Below are positions 1-10,028 of a stretch of DNA of 64,000 bases, piece by piece (the stretch's first letter is position 1; every line of letters starts with the position of its first letter). The translations under genes were made by a program, and so were the position numbers. The stretch lies in contig NC_092579.1 of the NCBI RefSeq assembly GCF_037975245.1, forward strand, positions 16,948,178 through 17,012,177, given 5' to 3'. This stretch comes from Apostichopus japonicus (lineage: Eukaryota; Echinodermata; Holothuroidea; Aspidochirotida; Stichopodidae). A model generated the notes under the pieces. It searched no databases and was not told where the DNA came from. It worked only from the letters and a program-made list of their open reading frames with translations.

Positions 1-1335
1 TTTGGGTAGTGAGTTGTTGCCACTTTGTATTTCAGGGGGAGGTCTTCAATCAAAGTGTCGTTCTCGAGGTTGTTTTTGTATAACTTGGTGTTGAATTCTC
101 CAAGTCGGGTGAAAGTAGATTTTGTGTTTCCTGCACGGAGAACGTACAAAGTAGCAATATAGGTAGGGATTTTGAGTGCGAATCGATAAGCTGTGGTGTG
201 GATTCTGTTTAAAATTTGTTTATTGGGATTAGAGATGGTAAGCAGGGAGATGCTCCCGTAACTGAGAATCGGTTTAACTTTGGATTTATAGATTTGGATA
301 ATTGTTTTCGGAGGGAAGTTATATTTGTGTGAGAGGATTTGAATGGAAGTTAGAACCAGCAGCGTCCTGCAGTTCTGGTACAATGTAGATTAAACAATAA
401 TTTGCCATCGAAAGTGGTACCGAGGAAGGTTGCGTTAGGAGTAGCAGTGATTGAGGTGTTGAAAAGATTAATTTTGGAAATATGGTTATGGTATTTCGAG
501 TTTAGTATGGAGAAATTGGCTAGGTTAGATTTTGAGGGATTTATTTTTGTTCTCCACATTGAGCACCAATTTTCGAGATTGTCATTGCTTTTTTAATATT
601 TAGTTCCGTCATATAGATATTTTTACTGCTACTCCAAATGGCTATGTCGTCAGTGTACTGACTATAGTTGCATTTAGATAGAGGGGGGATGTTCAAATCA
701 TTAACAAATAGGGTGAAGGGGAGGGGCTGAGAACAGCGCCCTTAGGGGTGCCTGCACGAAGTGGAATAGGTTTTGAGTATTGGTTTTTGTAGTATTTTTT
801 TGTGTTGCGCTTCACTAAGGAAAGAGGAAAGAAGTCTGGTGTAATTGGAGGGGAGATTAAAGTTAAGTAGTTAAATTCTTATGCCGTTGTGCCAACTTTT
901 GTCGAACGCCTTTTCGGCATCAAGGAAGAGGGCAGTGGTATCATGTTTTTTTATGAAGCCGATGCAAATTTCTTCGGAGAGGCAGAAAGTTTGGTTTATT
1001 GTAGATTTGTGTGCGCGGATTTAGCCTGATTGATACGGGCAAAGTGATTATTTTGCTCTAGGTGGGTTCTGGTGCGGTTATCTATAATTCTTTCGAAAAT
1101 CTTACCAAAGGCTGGGAGGAGACTAATTGGTCGATAGTTTTGAATTTTGGTGTGTCTTTACTTAGTTTCTGTATTAAAATCATTTTTGGCGGATTTCCAC
1201 AGGGTTGGGAAATAACCGATTCTAAGGAGTTCGTTAAATAATGGGAAATGAATATCAGAGGCAGACGGAGGGGAATCTTTTAGCATTAGATCATTTATGT
1301 TGTCAAGACCAAGGAAGGAGGCATATTTGAATATT
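1..1335 (-). pseudogene. LINE reverse transcriptase (ORF2 C-terminal half), decayed
   Basis: Minus-strand translation gives RT blocks in the expected order. An N-terminal block GLDNINDLMLK lies near 1270-1310, then NYRPISLLPAFGKIFERII near 1085-1145. The catalytic A box FLDAEKAFDKSW lies near 895-940, the B-box region AGTPKGAVLSP near 725-760, and the catalytic C box YTDD at 646-657 (family consensus F/Y-A-D-D). After it come W..KINPSKS near 520-550 and IYKSKVKPILSYGS near 240-290. Translation of the leftmost bases still looks like the RT C-terminal region, so the gene runs off the window. There are in-frame stops (for example near 1160) and frame changes, so no protein is made. The usual upstream apurinic-like endonuclease is not seen; ORF1 sequence abuts the RT at about 1340-1357. 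Confidence 0.9.
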
Positions 1336-1356
1336 TAGTGGCACTATACCAATCGT

Positions 1357-1641
1357 TTATATCGCAAGGTCGTCGGATTTAATATTAATGTCGGCTATTC
1401 GGAAGGTGTATTGTACTAATTCAATTACAAAGGTTGCGATATTAAGTTTTTCTTCAGTGGCCATTCTATTTGTTATTTCAATTTTATGGGTAGATTTGGT
1501 TATATTTGCATAGGTTCTTTGTTCTTGTTGTTTCTTATTAGCTTCAGTTTTAGCTTCTTTAAATTTTGGGCATCTTTTGTAAAGGGCGGCATGAGTCCCA
1601 GAGCAATTGGCACATTTTGTGTTTTCTTTTCGTTCGGGACA
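1357..1641 (-). pseudogene. LINE ORF1 (gag-like), C-terminal fragment with third zinc knuckle
   Basis: Minus-strand frame containing CANCSGTHAALYKRCP, a C-x2-C-x3-H-x6-C knuckle typical of Jockey-type ORF1 proteins. A charged Lys/Glu/Gln-rich tail follows (KFKEAKTEANKKQQEQ) and a stop comes at 1357. It is the downstream half of the ORF1 that resumes at 3085, on the other side of the BEL/Pao insertion; the two halves join in the same reading frame when the insertion and one copy of the 5-bp repeat are removed. ORF1 proteins of this type bind nucleic acid and package the LINE RNA. Part of the C-terminus is probably lost with the missing endonuclease region. Confidence 0.8.
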
Positions 1642-1655
1642 GTCTCTAACTCTGT

Positions 1656-1967
1656 TGACCCTTTTCGTCGCCGCTGGAGGCATGTCCAGCACCTAGCTAA
1701 CCAATTCTGGCGAAAGTGGTTAAATTATATCTACCTGAATTGCAAAAGAGGTCTTAGTGGACGGGGGTCACAGATAATGTGGCAGTCTGTGACTTGGTTT
1801 TAATCTTAGATGAAATGACTCCCCATAACCTCTGGCCGTTGGCGCTGGTTGTTAGTGTTAACTGTAGTAGGTTAGTTAGGTCGGTAAGAGTTAAGACTAG
1901 GACTACAGAGCTGGTTCGTCCTATTACTAAGATTGTTTTACTTGAATCTGCATTCTCATCTTCTTAA
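1656..1967 (+). pseudogene. BEL/Pao pol C-terminus (DUF5641), frameshifted
   Basis: Translation shows RRRWRHVQHLANQFWRKW from 1666, then in another frame YLPELQKRS, a stop, WTGVTDNVAVCDLVLILDE, WPLALV, and finally VRSVRVKTRTTELVRPITKI with LLE near 1950. These are the successive conserved blocks of the DUF5641 domain that ends BEL/Pao polyproteins just after the integrase. One frame change (near 1715) and one in-frame stop (near 1745) show it is inactive. The normal stop is at 1965-1967. No integrase core precedes it; the block begins at the LINE junction. Confidence 0.88.
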
Positions 1968-2197
1968 GTGTTTGCAAGCATTATCGTTGAATTTCTATGT
2001 AAATATAGTTGATGTGTTTTATCTTCGTTATTGAGCTGTCAGGTGTGTGAGGCTTTATAGTTATTTACTTGGTTTAGAAGCTTTACGTCACAATTTTGAT
2101 TGCTAAAGCTGTTATGGAATTTAATGTACATCGATGCGGTGGTTTAGGTATTGTAGGCATTGTTATACTTGAATATGACGTATTCCAGTGGGGGGAG

Positions 2198-3057
2198 TGT
2201 CATCGTTGCCGATGTGTGCTATTTACATAGCGAGACCAAAGGGAATTTTCCGCTTGGTCGAGGTCGGGCAGAGGTCAATACTGCCCATTTACTGGTTGCC
2301 TTTCATATCCACCTCCAAGATTTGCATACTTATGTAATCGATGTACAATTACCTATTCGATGTATACTTGCGTATTTTGTGAGGTACACATGCATGCTTC
2401 ATTCCTCTCCTGGTACAGAGAGGCGTTGCATGTGTTCCTGTAGCACTGTTCTTTAGTATGTAAGTATTCTCAATGTTTTATATAAGTATTAAGGGCCTTG
2501 ATATTGTAATTGTAAGTCTCTTTTAATATCGCATTATAGATATTTGCCTTTAATGTGATTTTGCTGTATGCTTGTGCCTGTTATTTTTATTCCTTTTTTT
2601 GTGTATTTGTTGTTTGCTTATTTGTAAGAGTATCTGGAGTAGAATATCTCGCCAGAGGTTATTTTTTGTTGGTATTCTGAACATTCTCCAGAAAGCCACC
2701 GTTAACCCCAGAAAGCCGCAGTTAATCCATGTAAACCCCTGTACACCGCAGTTTGTCGTGCTGTTGGTTTTGCCCGGTAACAATTGTAAGTTAAGTTATA
2801 ATTATCAAGAATGTAATTGTCGCCAATCTTTCTCTATGTCTTGTTTCATGTTACCAAATGTTATTTGTTGTACTTCTTCCTTTTGTGCATTATTTATAAG
2901 GAGAAATATTATGCATTATTATGTTATTATTGATTTGTTCAATTCATGTGTTTATTTCACCAATGTTTGTATATTGATGTTTTGATATCTTTACTTTCTA
3001 GTTTTCATCGTGGTCTTGTTAAAACCACGCGTGTAAATAAATGGGTTAAAACCTACA
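2198..3057 (+). repeat. Probable 3' LTR of the BEL/Pao remnant
   Basis: A purine-rich tract (about 2189-2197, GTGGGGGGA) directly precedes a TGT at 2198, the usual layout of polypurine tract plus LTR start. An AATAAA lies near 3036 and the sequence reaches TACA at 3054-3057, which would give TGT...ACA termini. The 27 bases between 3057 and the GTCTC repeat are then unexplained, so the true right end may be 3084. There is no second LTR in the window to confirm the boundaries. Confidence 0.45.
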
Positions 3058-3084
3058 ACCACCTGTTCAGCTTCATTGAGCGTC

Positions 3085-3873
3085 GTCTCGGTGACAGTGA
3101 AAAAAAACTCTGTGGTTTTCGCCACATCTGAGACATCTGGTTTGATTCTTGCAAGTATGGTGGGTGTGTCCAAAAAGTTGACATTTGAAACATTGAGTGA
3201 TTTGGGGGGGAGGGGGGGGTTCGTGGTATTCTTCTGTTTTGTGTTTAGAGTATCCTAAGTAGAAACCTTATTTGATTAGGGATTGTTGAGGTTTTTGTTC
3301 TTCAAACGTTATTTTTACTTTCCAAGTTGGATTGTTTGTGGCGTGACTAATGAGTCTTTTAGTTTGTATTGGGGTGTATTCTTGGTCTTTGAATTTTTGT
3401 TCAATATCTTTGATTTGAATTTCAGGGTTTATGCCACAGGCTACTACAGAGAAGTTTCTTTGTCTTACTTTTTTGGGGATTCTTGGTTTGGGGTTGCCTA
3501 GTTTAGTCTTTTGAGTCCATGGTTTCAGGAGGATATTTGCAGATTTAGGGTCATGGGGGTGATTAGGATGTTGTTACTACGAAGATCGTTTATATTTGAG
3601 ATCATGGCATTTGGTTTTTCTTCATTGATTAGTTTAGCAAGGGTTATTGGTTTTTTTGATAGTTCTGGTAAGATTCCTGATACAATGATTGTTTGAGCGG
3701 ACTTTTTGGTGGTTGGTTTGGAGTTAGGATGTGGGTTTTTTTCAACAGAGTTTGGACGTTGTCTTTTTCTGCTATTTTTGTACAGGGATCCAGTCATTAA
3801 TGTCTATTTCAAAATCAGAGAGATTTAGGTTTTCGACTAGGGGCGCTGTTATAGGTGGGTTAGGGGTTGCCAT
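3085..3873 (-). pseudogene. LINE ORF1 (gag-like), N-terminal part with first two zinc knuckles
   Basis: The start is taken at the ATG complementary to 3871-3873, which opens MATPNPPITAPLVENLNLS. The frame breaks near 3775 and continues as a basic stretch (NSRKRQRP) and a region resembling the RNA-recognition-like part of Jockey ORF1. Close to 3105-3190 it shows two knuckles: CFKCQLFGHTHHTC (C-x2-C-x4-H-x4-C), then CLRCGENHRVFFHC (C-x2-C-x3-H-x5-C). The third knuckle lies beyond the insertion at 1357-1641. At least one frameshift (about 3775) and stops near 3510 and 3260 make this a pseudogene. Confidence 0.8.
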
Positions 3874-4129
3874 ATTGGCAAAACAGCCCCTCCCTACGGG
3901 TTTTAAATGGCTTCTATACAATGAAATTGATCATAGACTTCACTTACCAGAAAGAATTAGTCTCCATCTTAAGACGGCAGACGGAAAGAATAGGAACTCC
4001 TTTTGAAGAGACACACTATAAATCGAAAGTATACTCGGTAGCGCTGTATCCAAGGATGTGTACGTTCGGTAAATGATGGGTAAGTCATAGAGTGAAGGAT
4101 GATGGGGTGGCGCTATGTCAAAAAACTAA

Positions 4130-4156
4130 CTGTTGACCAACATAGTCCACAGAGCC
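4130..4156 (-). pseudogene. ABCC exon copy C, 27-bp stub cut by the LINE
   Basis: On the minus strand an acceptor-like TTAG at 4157-4160 is followed by codons for GSVDYVGQQ, matching SVAYIAQQ of the fuller copy at 4937-5113. The intron flank at 4160-4206 also matches 5117-5165 (AAGGAGAGGAAT and TTTTCTTCAAAGTAA are shared). Homology stops at 4130, where the LINE 5' end probably begins. It is a stub and cannot be used as an exon. Confidence 0.6.
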
Positions 4157-4189
4157 CTAAGGAAAGGAGAGGAATGCAAAAGAAATGAG

Positions 4190-6250
4190 CCAGTTTTCTT
4201 CAAAGTAAGTCTCGTACATTTAGCACAAAACATTAAACACTAATTAGCAACTTATTCCAACAAAGTTTAGGCTGTGATTGAAACTTTAATGGTGAAGACA
4301 TGCATAAGTAAATATATATTACATTTTTAGGAACCTGTCTTTCTTATGACTAACCTTGACTGTATATTGCAGCTTTCCAGCTTACCTGGTAGTTATCATC
4401 AAATGAGCTCATCTTTGAGTTTTCTGATCTTGACAACAATCAACTGTCTATTTAATTAACCACAACCCAGACCACACTAATTGGCAACTCTTTCCATCAA
4501 TCTAAGGCAACAATCATCAATTTAAGACAACCAAATTACTAATGACAAAATGATTCCAACAAACTAAGGCACCAGGTCTCATTAATTTAGCACAAAACAG
4601 ACCACACTAGTTAGCAACTCATATCAGAAAACTAAGGCAAAACTTATAAATTTAATACAAATACACCACACTAATAACCAACAAATTATCACAGCACTTC
4701 TCTTCAATTAAGCACAAACAGACCACACTAATTAGCTACTCATTCCACCAAACTAAGCCACAATGTCTCTTTAATTTATCACAAAAAACAGACCACACCA
4801 AACACGGACTGGTTCCAACAGGCTAAGGCACCGTGTCTCCTACATTTAGCGCTGATCTTGACAACAATCAACTGTTGAGAGGACAAGACTGATGTTAATG
4901 ATTCTGGCTCACAATGATGTTTCCCTTGAAACTTAATTTTTCTCCAATTTCTTTTAAATCACCTCCAGATAACATTTCCAGATCTCTCTGTAGAGGACAG
5001 GCTTGAAGGATCTTCTCGTACTTGGTGGAGTTGAGATCTTTACCAAACAAAACGTTTCCTCTCACGGTATCATTTTGAATCCAAGCTTGTTGAGCAATAT
5101 AGGCCACAGATCTCTGATGAAAGGAGAGGAATACAAAACAAATTAGTCACTTTTCTTCAAAGTAACAGCAAAAGTAAAAAAGTCAAACCCTGTTAAGTGT
5201 TAACAACCAAACTGTCAGCTGTGAGACAAAAGATGTGTACTCTTCTAGAGGGGCCATTTGTGAAAGAAATGGAATTATATGGTCAGATCAAAGTTATTGG
5301 ACACTGGTTTGAACAACTCTCAAAAAAGACCTCACTAAATACCAACTTGTTCCATCAAACTAGGTACAATGTCTTATTAATTTACCACAACCCAGACCAC
5401 ACTAATTGGCAACTCTTTCCAACAAACTAAGGCAACAATCATCAATTTAAGACAACCAAAATACTAATTACAAATTCATTCCAACAAACTAAGGCAACAG
5501 GTCTCATTAATTTAGCACAAAACAGACCACACTAATTAGCAACTCATATCAATAAACTAAGGCAGAACTTATCAATTTAATGCAAACACACCACCAATTA
5601 CCGACTGGTTCCAATTACCGACTGGTTCCAACAGGCTAAGGTACCGTGTCTCGTACATTTAGCACAAAAACAGGCAACACCAAATACCGACTGGTTCAAA
5701 CAGGCTAAGGCACAAGGTCTCCTACATTTGGCACAAAACAGACAACACTAATTAAAAACTAATACCAATAAACTAACGTACCATGTCTCAATAATTTAGC
5801 ACAAAAATGGACTACATTAATTAGCATCTCATGCCACTAAACTAAGACACCAATCAGCTTCATTTTGATGTTGTCATGGTTGCTTGGAATGAGTGGAATG
5901 TGTAACTCTGTTCAAATTATATCATGGAACTTGTTCAGCCTTTCTGTAAGAATAGTAGTTTAGCACAAAAAAAAAACAAATCAAATACCGACTGGTTCTA
6001 ACAGGCTTAAGGCACCGTGTCTCGTACATTTAGCACAAAAACTGACCACACCAAATACCGACTGGTTCCAACAGGCTAAGGCACAGTGTCTCGTACATTT
6101 AGCACAAAAAACAGACCACACCAAGTACCGACTGGTTCCAACAGGCTAAGGCTCTGTGTCTTGTACATTTAGCAAAAAACAGACAACACCAAATACAGAC
6201 TGGTTCCAACAGGCTAAGGCACCGTGTCTCGTACATTTAGCACTGATCTT
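4190..6250. repeat. Degenerate ~65-70 bp tandem repeat array
   Basis: Many diverged copies of one unit follow each other. The unit contains TTTAGCACAAAACAGACCAC, then ACTAATTAGCAACTCATTCC, then ACAAACTAAGGCACC and a GTCTC. Variants near 5600-6240 replace the middle with CCAAATACCGACTGGTTCCA and the end with ACAGGCTAAGGCACCGTGTC. The array is interrupted by copies of an ABCC exon with its intron flanks (4130-4210, 4850-5165, 6230-6440). Plain minisatellite decay within an ancient ABCC intron explains it best. Confidence 0.85.
4937..5113 (-). pseudogene. ABCC/MRP-type transporter exon (NBD1 part), copy A, donor lost
   Basis: The minus strand encodes a 59-residue open segment starting RSVAYIAQQAWIQNDTVRGN, continuing VLFGKDLNSTKYEKILQACP, and ending GGDLKEIGEK. 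This is the Q-loop-to-signature stretch of nucleotide-binding domain 1 in ABCC (MRP) exporters: AYxxQQAWIQN with the Q-loop Gln, ILFG, and GGDxTEIGEKG just before the LSGGQ signature, which would be in the next exon. A CAG acceptor (5114-5116) precedes it. The expected donor after EIGEK reads TTAAGT (4931-4936 complement) instead of GTAAGT, so splicing should fail. No neighbouring ABCC exons were found, so it is probably an exon relic in a repeat array. A rescue donor further on cannot be excluded. Confidence 0.8.
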
Positions 6251-6327
6251 GACAACAATCAACTGTTGAGAGGACAAGACTGATGTTAATGATTCTGGCT
6301 CACACTGATGTTTACCTTGAATCTTAA

Positions 6328-6434
6328 TTTTCTCCAATTTCTGTTAAATCACCTCCAGATAGCACTTCCAGATCTCTCTGTAGAGGACAGGCTTGAAGGA
6401 TCTTCTCGTATTTGGTGGAGTTAATGATCTTTCA
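6328..6434 (-). pseudogene. ABCC exon, copy B, 5'-truncated
   Basis: Minus-strand translation gives NSTKYEKILQACPLQRDLEV, then LSGGDLTEIGE, almost the same as the 3' part of copy A at 4937-5113. The upstream half (the AYIAQQAWIQN part) is replaced by unrelated sequence from about 6435. The donor is again TTAAGA in place of GTAAGA, the same defect as in copy A, so the donor was probably lost before the unit duplicated. The downstream intron flank (6230-6327) also matches 4850-4936. Confidence 0.78.
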
Positions 6435-7787
6435 ACCACTTGTTCTAAACCTGATCCAGCTTCATTACATGCATCCAAGACTCACAATTTTCCTTCCATT
6501 TACTTTATCTTCTTCTTTCACCTGAGACAGTATTGTAAAAGATAAGAAGATGTCATATATTGGAAAGCAGATACTGTAGACATTGCAACTACTGTAGACT
6601 CATTTTTATACACTCCCTCCCTTCCTCCCCTCCCTCCCCCTGACTACCTAAACAACCCTGACTGCTGCCTCATTGATATAACTATGTATAAACAAATGTA
6701 TATCATTGTGGTTTAATGGCAGAAAGAAACGAAAACGAGCTTAAATATTTACGTGTTACTATAGTAAATTGTGCATACCCAAACGAAAGCATTACAGAAT
6801 CTTCAATGTCTCAGACCTCCAGCAGGATGTTACAGTCACAGTTCATGGAGTCTTCTTGTGAATCAGTGTGGCCAATGCAATGCTGTAAAGAAAAATATAA
6901 AAGCAATATGTATATATATATACCTATGGTGTGAAATAAATTTTAGTAGTTTTTTTTTTAGTAGTTTTACATAAGATCATCTTCCAGTTTGCGTATGCAG
7001 ATACCTTTCCGATGAATGTTTACAAACATGAATAAACTGTACCTCTTTTTGTTACTAAGTGCCTGTTTATTTTTAACACTTGCAATATGACTCATTAATG
7101 AACCTTACCAGACATTGCTATCAAACCTTTGGAGTACTTCATAAAATGCCAAAACTTCCTTTGATGTGTATTGTTCACTATAATGGTCAAGCCAATAGCA
7201 AGGAATGAATTCAACACAATTTTGAGAACAATTCATCAGCCAAACAATTTTGAGTGTACACTTAGCAAAGATGAAAACTGGCTTTTCAGCCTTACACAAG
7301 TACCAACAACATATTGGTATATTCATGGTAAACCCTAATGTGCTTCCATGACTTCTAGCACTTGTGTAATAATATTCTATTCAACAAGGACAGAGATACT
7401 ATATATTGTACTATCTCTCAATACTCTTAATATGTGTTTACCATGAGTTGTGTTCCTCACAACTTTCAATCAATGTATTCAAATTGAAAACCAAATTAAG
7501 GACAATTACTTAACAATGAGAGGTCGACTTAGCAAAGTTTAAATTTGGTTTAATAATAATCAAAGTTTCAGTGAACAGTTCTGCCGACCATAAAATCATG
7601 TCTTAGGCATCAAAAGAATTCTATGATCTGATAAAGATATGCCGAGAGTTGGACCAATACTGTTAAGCCTAGCTTCAGGTCAAATTATGCTAGTTTATCA
7701 AATCAAAACATGTATATCAATTTAGTTGCCTACGCTAGGTATTAATATCATCAGCTTGCATGGAGAGTTTTCTCCATATTTGCGAGT
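6435..7787. other. No gene seen; unique AT-rich sequence
   Basis: I see no coding match, only short spurious frames. A pyrimidine-rich stretch (about 6610-6645) and a run of T at about 6948-6960 are the only notable compositional features. The GT/AG context at 6490-6530 could be a further decayed ABCC intron, but I cannot support an exon. Confidence 0.4.
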
Positions 7788-8371
7788 AATTATAGAATAC
7801 AGGGCCACTCGATGATTCTATCTGAGCATCTGGATGCGCGGATGCTCAGTCTAATCCCAGTACGTATGTGAGTAAAAAATGTCAAGTCCAAGTTCTTTCT
7901 TTTTGTGTGGATGCGCGGATGCGCGGATGCAGGGTCAAAAATTTCCTTTACTAAAAGTCCTTTACTAGTACTTCTGTGGTGGAATTTTAGAGGGCGTCGC
8001 ACATGTACGGATGCCTTTTAAGAACGACAGACTATTGATGTGGAATATCTTCGTACATGCAGGACTTTCAGTATTTGATATATGTGATGGTATATGTGGA
8101 AACTTTTCGAAAATTTGTTAAGTCCATTCCTAGTACTCCTGAGATGGATGCGCGGATGCGGAGTCAAAATTAAATACATGGGGGAGACTTTTCGAAAATT
8201 TTCTTAAGTCCTTTCCTAGTACTTTCGGGTGGATGCGCGGATGCAGAGTCAAAATGAAATATGTGATGGTTGGAATTTTAGAGGGCGTCATACGTGTATG
8301 GACATGTATACAGACACACCGCGCATCTGGATGCTAGGAAGTGTTAATGAATGGCCCTGTATTCTATAATT
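7788..8371. mobile_element. MITE-like element with 20-bp perfect terminal inverted repeats
   Basis: The ends are exact inverse copies: AATTATAGAATACAGGGCCA at 7788-7807 and its reverse complement at 8352-8371, with the next three bases nearly matching. The 584-bp interior has no ORF. It holds several copies of a GGATGCGCGGATGC motif (near 7830-7850, 7910-7930, 8148-8160, 8231-8243) within longer repeats that include GACTTTTCGAAAATTTTCTT and GGAATTTTAGAGGGCGTC. If the outer AATTATAGAA is flank-derived, the core would be TA-CAGGG...CCCTG-TA, a TA target duplication. The superfamily cannot be decided from the ends alone. Confidence 0.75.
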
Positions 8372-9325
8372 GTACCCATATTTGAACCATCACCAACATC
8401 ACTTAGACCGCAGAGCTAAAAAGTTGGTTTCCTGGAAACCGACACTTTTCCTGTCCGGAACTAACAGGAGACGACCTTGCCTGTCTGACATGATAGAAAT
8501 AGAAAAAATAGCAAAGAGAGAGAGCTTTCATCCTAAGCTAATTTTTCTGGCTGCGAGTTAGTTTCTTGAGGATGTGTTACTGTTAAGTGCTAGATGGCAT
8601 AGGCTATGGTAGGCTACTCTGGTAGGAATTTAAAGTCAATTAAGTTAGGCCTAGTCTAACTGTACTAGCCTTAACCAGAAAGTAATTATGCCCAACCTGC
8701 AAGGTCTAGTATTTTGTCGGCAGATATAAAGTGACTTATTTTACTTACATAAATAGAGATAGTGAATATCATATTAGGCCTAGGCCAATACTGTAGCATT
8801 CCAACTTGCTATAGACGCCAGTGCCTACGTGAGCTAGCCTACCGTTAGGCCTAAGCGAACCTATTATATGATAGGCTAGCCTAATTTATCACGCTCGCTG
8901 ACTCAAACAATGTGAAGTACTAACTTGCTCCACAAAACTAAGAACAACCTTCGAGCTGGTGAATATATCTGCCATTCACATTCTTTGGCAGTTACTCCCC
9001 ATACAGAATAGGCTACAAATTACAATTACGTATGAATTGTTAGCCTACGGCTGCCAGGAAGCGAACTGCATTGCTCGTGCAACCTTTCGTGAGCTTTCAC
9101 ATACAGATCATAATTCGCGCTCCTTAGCTTAACCTTTGACCACGACCGTGTACGCCTGACCGAAGATAAATTAACAATAACATGCTAGATGCATATCCAT
9201 TAGAAATCATTACATTTACAACGAAACAATTCAAATGGTCTCATAACATAGTCCTAACGTCATTAAACATGTTGGTCAAGATAATTTATTGATTTCGCTG
9301 AGAATCTCGTCACAAAAGTTGCCCT
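8372..9325. other. No gene seen; unique sequence
   Basis: There is no coding homology. The stretch 8560-8900 is rich in short AGGCCTA/TAGGCC-type words (TAGGCCTAG, GCTAGCCTA), which suggests a decayed repeat, but I could not define a unit. Confidence 0.35.
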
Positions 9326-9660
9326 AAGGGTTTGAAGACTCGCGCAAAAGGAAACGTTTAATGCCGGTAATTTGACCTAGTTTTAAATGGTGTGTAACAG
9401 AAGTGTTAAATACCACCATCGATCCCAGAAAATGCAGACACAGCTTGCTACCGTCGGTAATTAGACACTAGTGTACAGTTAGCACATACAGCTGCGGTCA
9501 TTACCCACATCACAGTATACACACGACAACAGCGATCGACATCTCAAGTCCAGCTAAAGAGAACAATTAAGGTATCACGTTTCATAGCTGTCTGCATTTT
9601 GTCTACGAACAAAACTTCGTTCCACTCTTGAATATGCATTTCAGATTTGGGACCCTTATA
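9326..9660. mobile_element. Decayed copy of the TTAA-flanked MITE family
   Basis: The sequence matches the reverse complement of the element at 18098-18435. Shared blocks in order are TTTGAAGACTCGCGC, GCCGGTAAT, GTAACAGAAGTGTTA, ACCACCATCGAT, CTTGCTACCGTCGGT, ACATACAGCT, and GGTATCACGTTTCAT with CTGTCTGCATTTTGT. By eye the copies are roughly four-fifths identical. The left end has CTAAGGG where the other copy has TTAA-AGGG, and the right end has lost the inner part of the inverted repeat, so this copy is the more damaged one. Confidence 0.7.
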
Positions 9661-10028
9661 AGGTCTCAGACCAATTCCACATAATCATTTTGCTTTTCAG
9701 TATAGTTTCTATCCTAGGGCTATAAAAGACTGAAATACAATCCTTGGCCGTTAAAGAGAGCCCTAGTCTTGAGGTGTTTAAAACAAGATTGCCCAAGCAT
9801 TGTTATTAGCAATGCTGCGCTGCGCACCAGCATCCTCGTTGTGATAACCGAGAGGGGTTTTTTAGCCTCCCAATCATTCTTCCCCGTCAATTCGTCTAGT
9901 AGCCCCCCTTCCTCAACCGATCCTCGTTTGTTAAAGGAATATCTAATGATTAGAGACACTGAGGCTTATTCTAATGTTAAACCACCTGATTCCCTATTGC
10001 TCTTCACAATGGGAAAGAACACAAAAAC

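Larger units (their letters stand above)
1647..3084 (+). mobile_element. BEL/Pao LTR retrotransposon remnant nested in the LINE
   Basis: Plus-strand remnant consisting of the C-terminal end of a BEL/Pao pol (DUF5641) followed by a probable 3' LTR. It sits inside LINE ORF1 between the second and third zinc knuckles, so it is younger than the LINE. The pentamer GTCTC occurs at 1642-1646 and at 3085-3089, directly at both ends of the foreign block, and the host ORF1 is in frame across it. That looks like a 5-bp target-site duplication, the size usual for this superfamily. The element nevertheless lacks its 5' LTR, gag, protease, RT and integrase core: it starts abruptly just before DUF5641. Confidence 0.82.
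1..4129 (-). mobile_element. Jockey-like LINE (non-LTR retrotransposon), 3' end outside window
   Basis: Read on the minus strand, this stretch carries an ORF1 with three zinc knuckles followed by a reverse transcriptase, the order of Jockey-clade LINEs. ORF1 starts at an ATG at 3873 and the RT is still open in homology terms at position 1, so the 3' end lies to the left. The 5' limit is placed near 4129, where homology to a repeated ABCC exon (see 4130-4156) stops abruptly; 3874-4129 would then be 5' UTR. The copy is dead: several frameshifts and stops, no recognisable endonuclease domain, and a BEL/Pao insertion at 1647-3084. The clade call rests on motifs only; another LINE clade with the same ORF1 type is possible. 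Confidence 0.85.
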
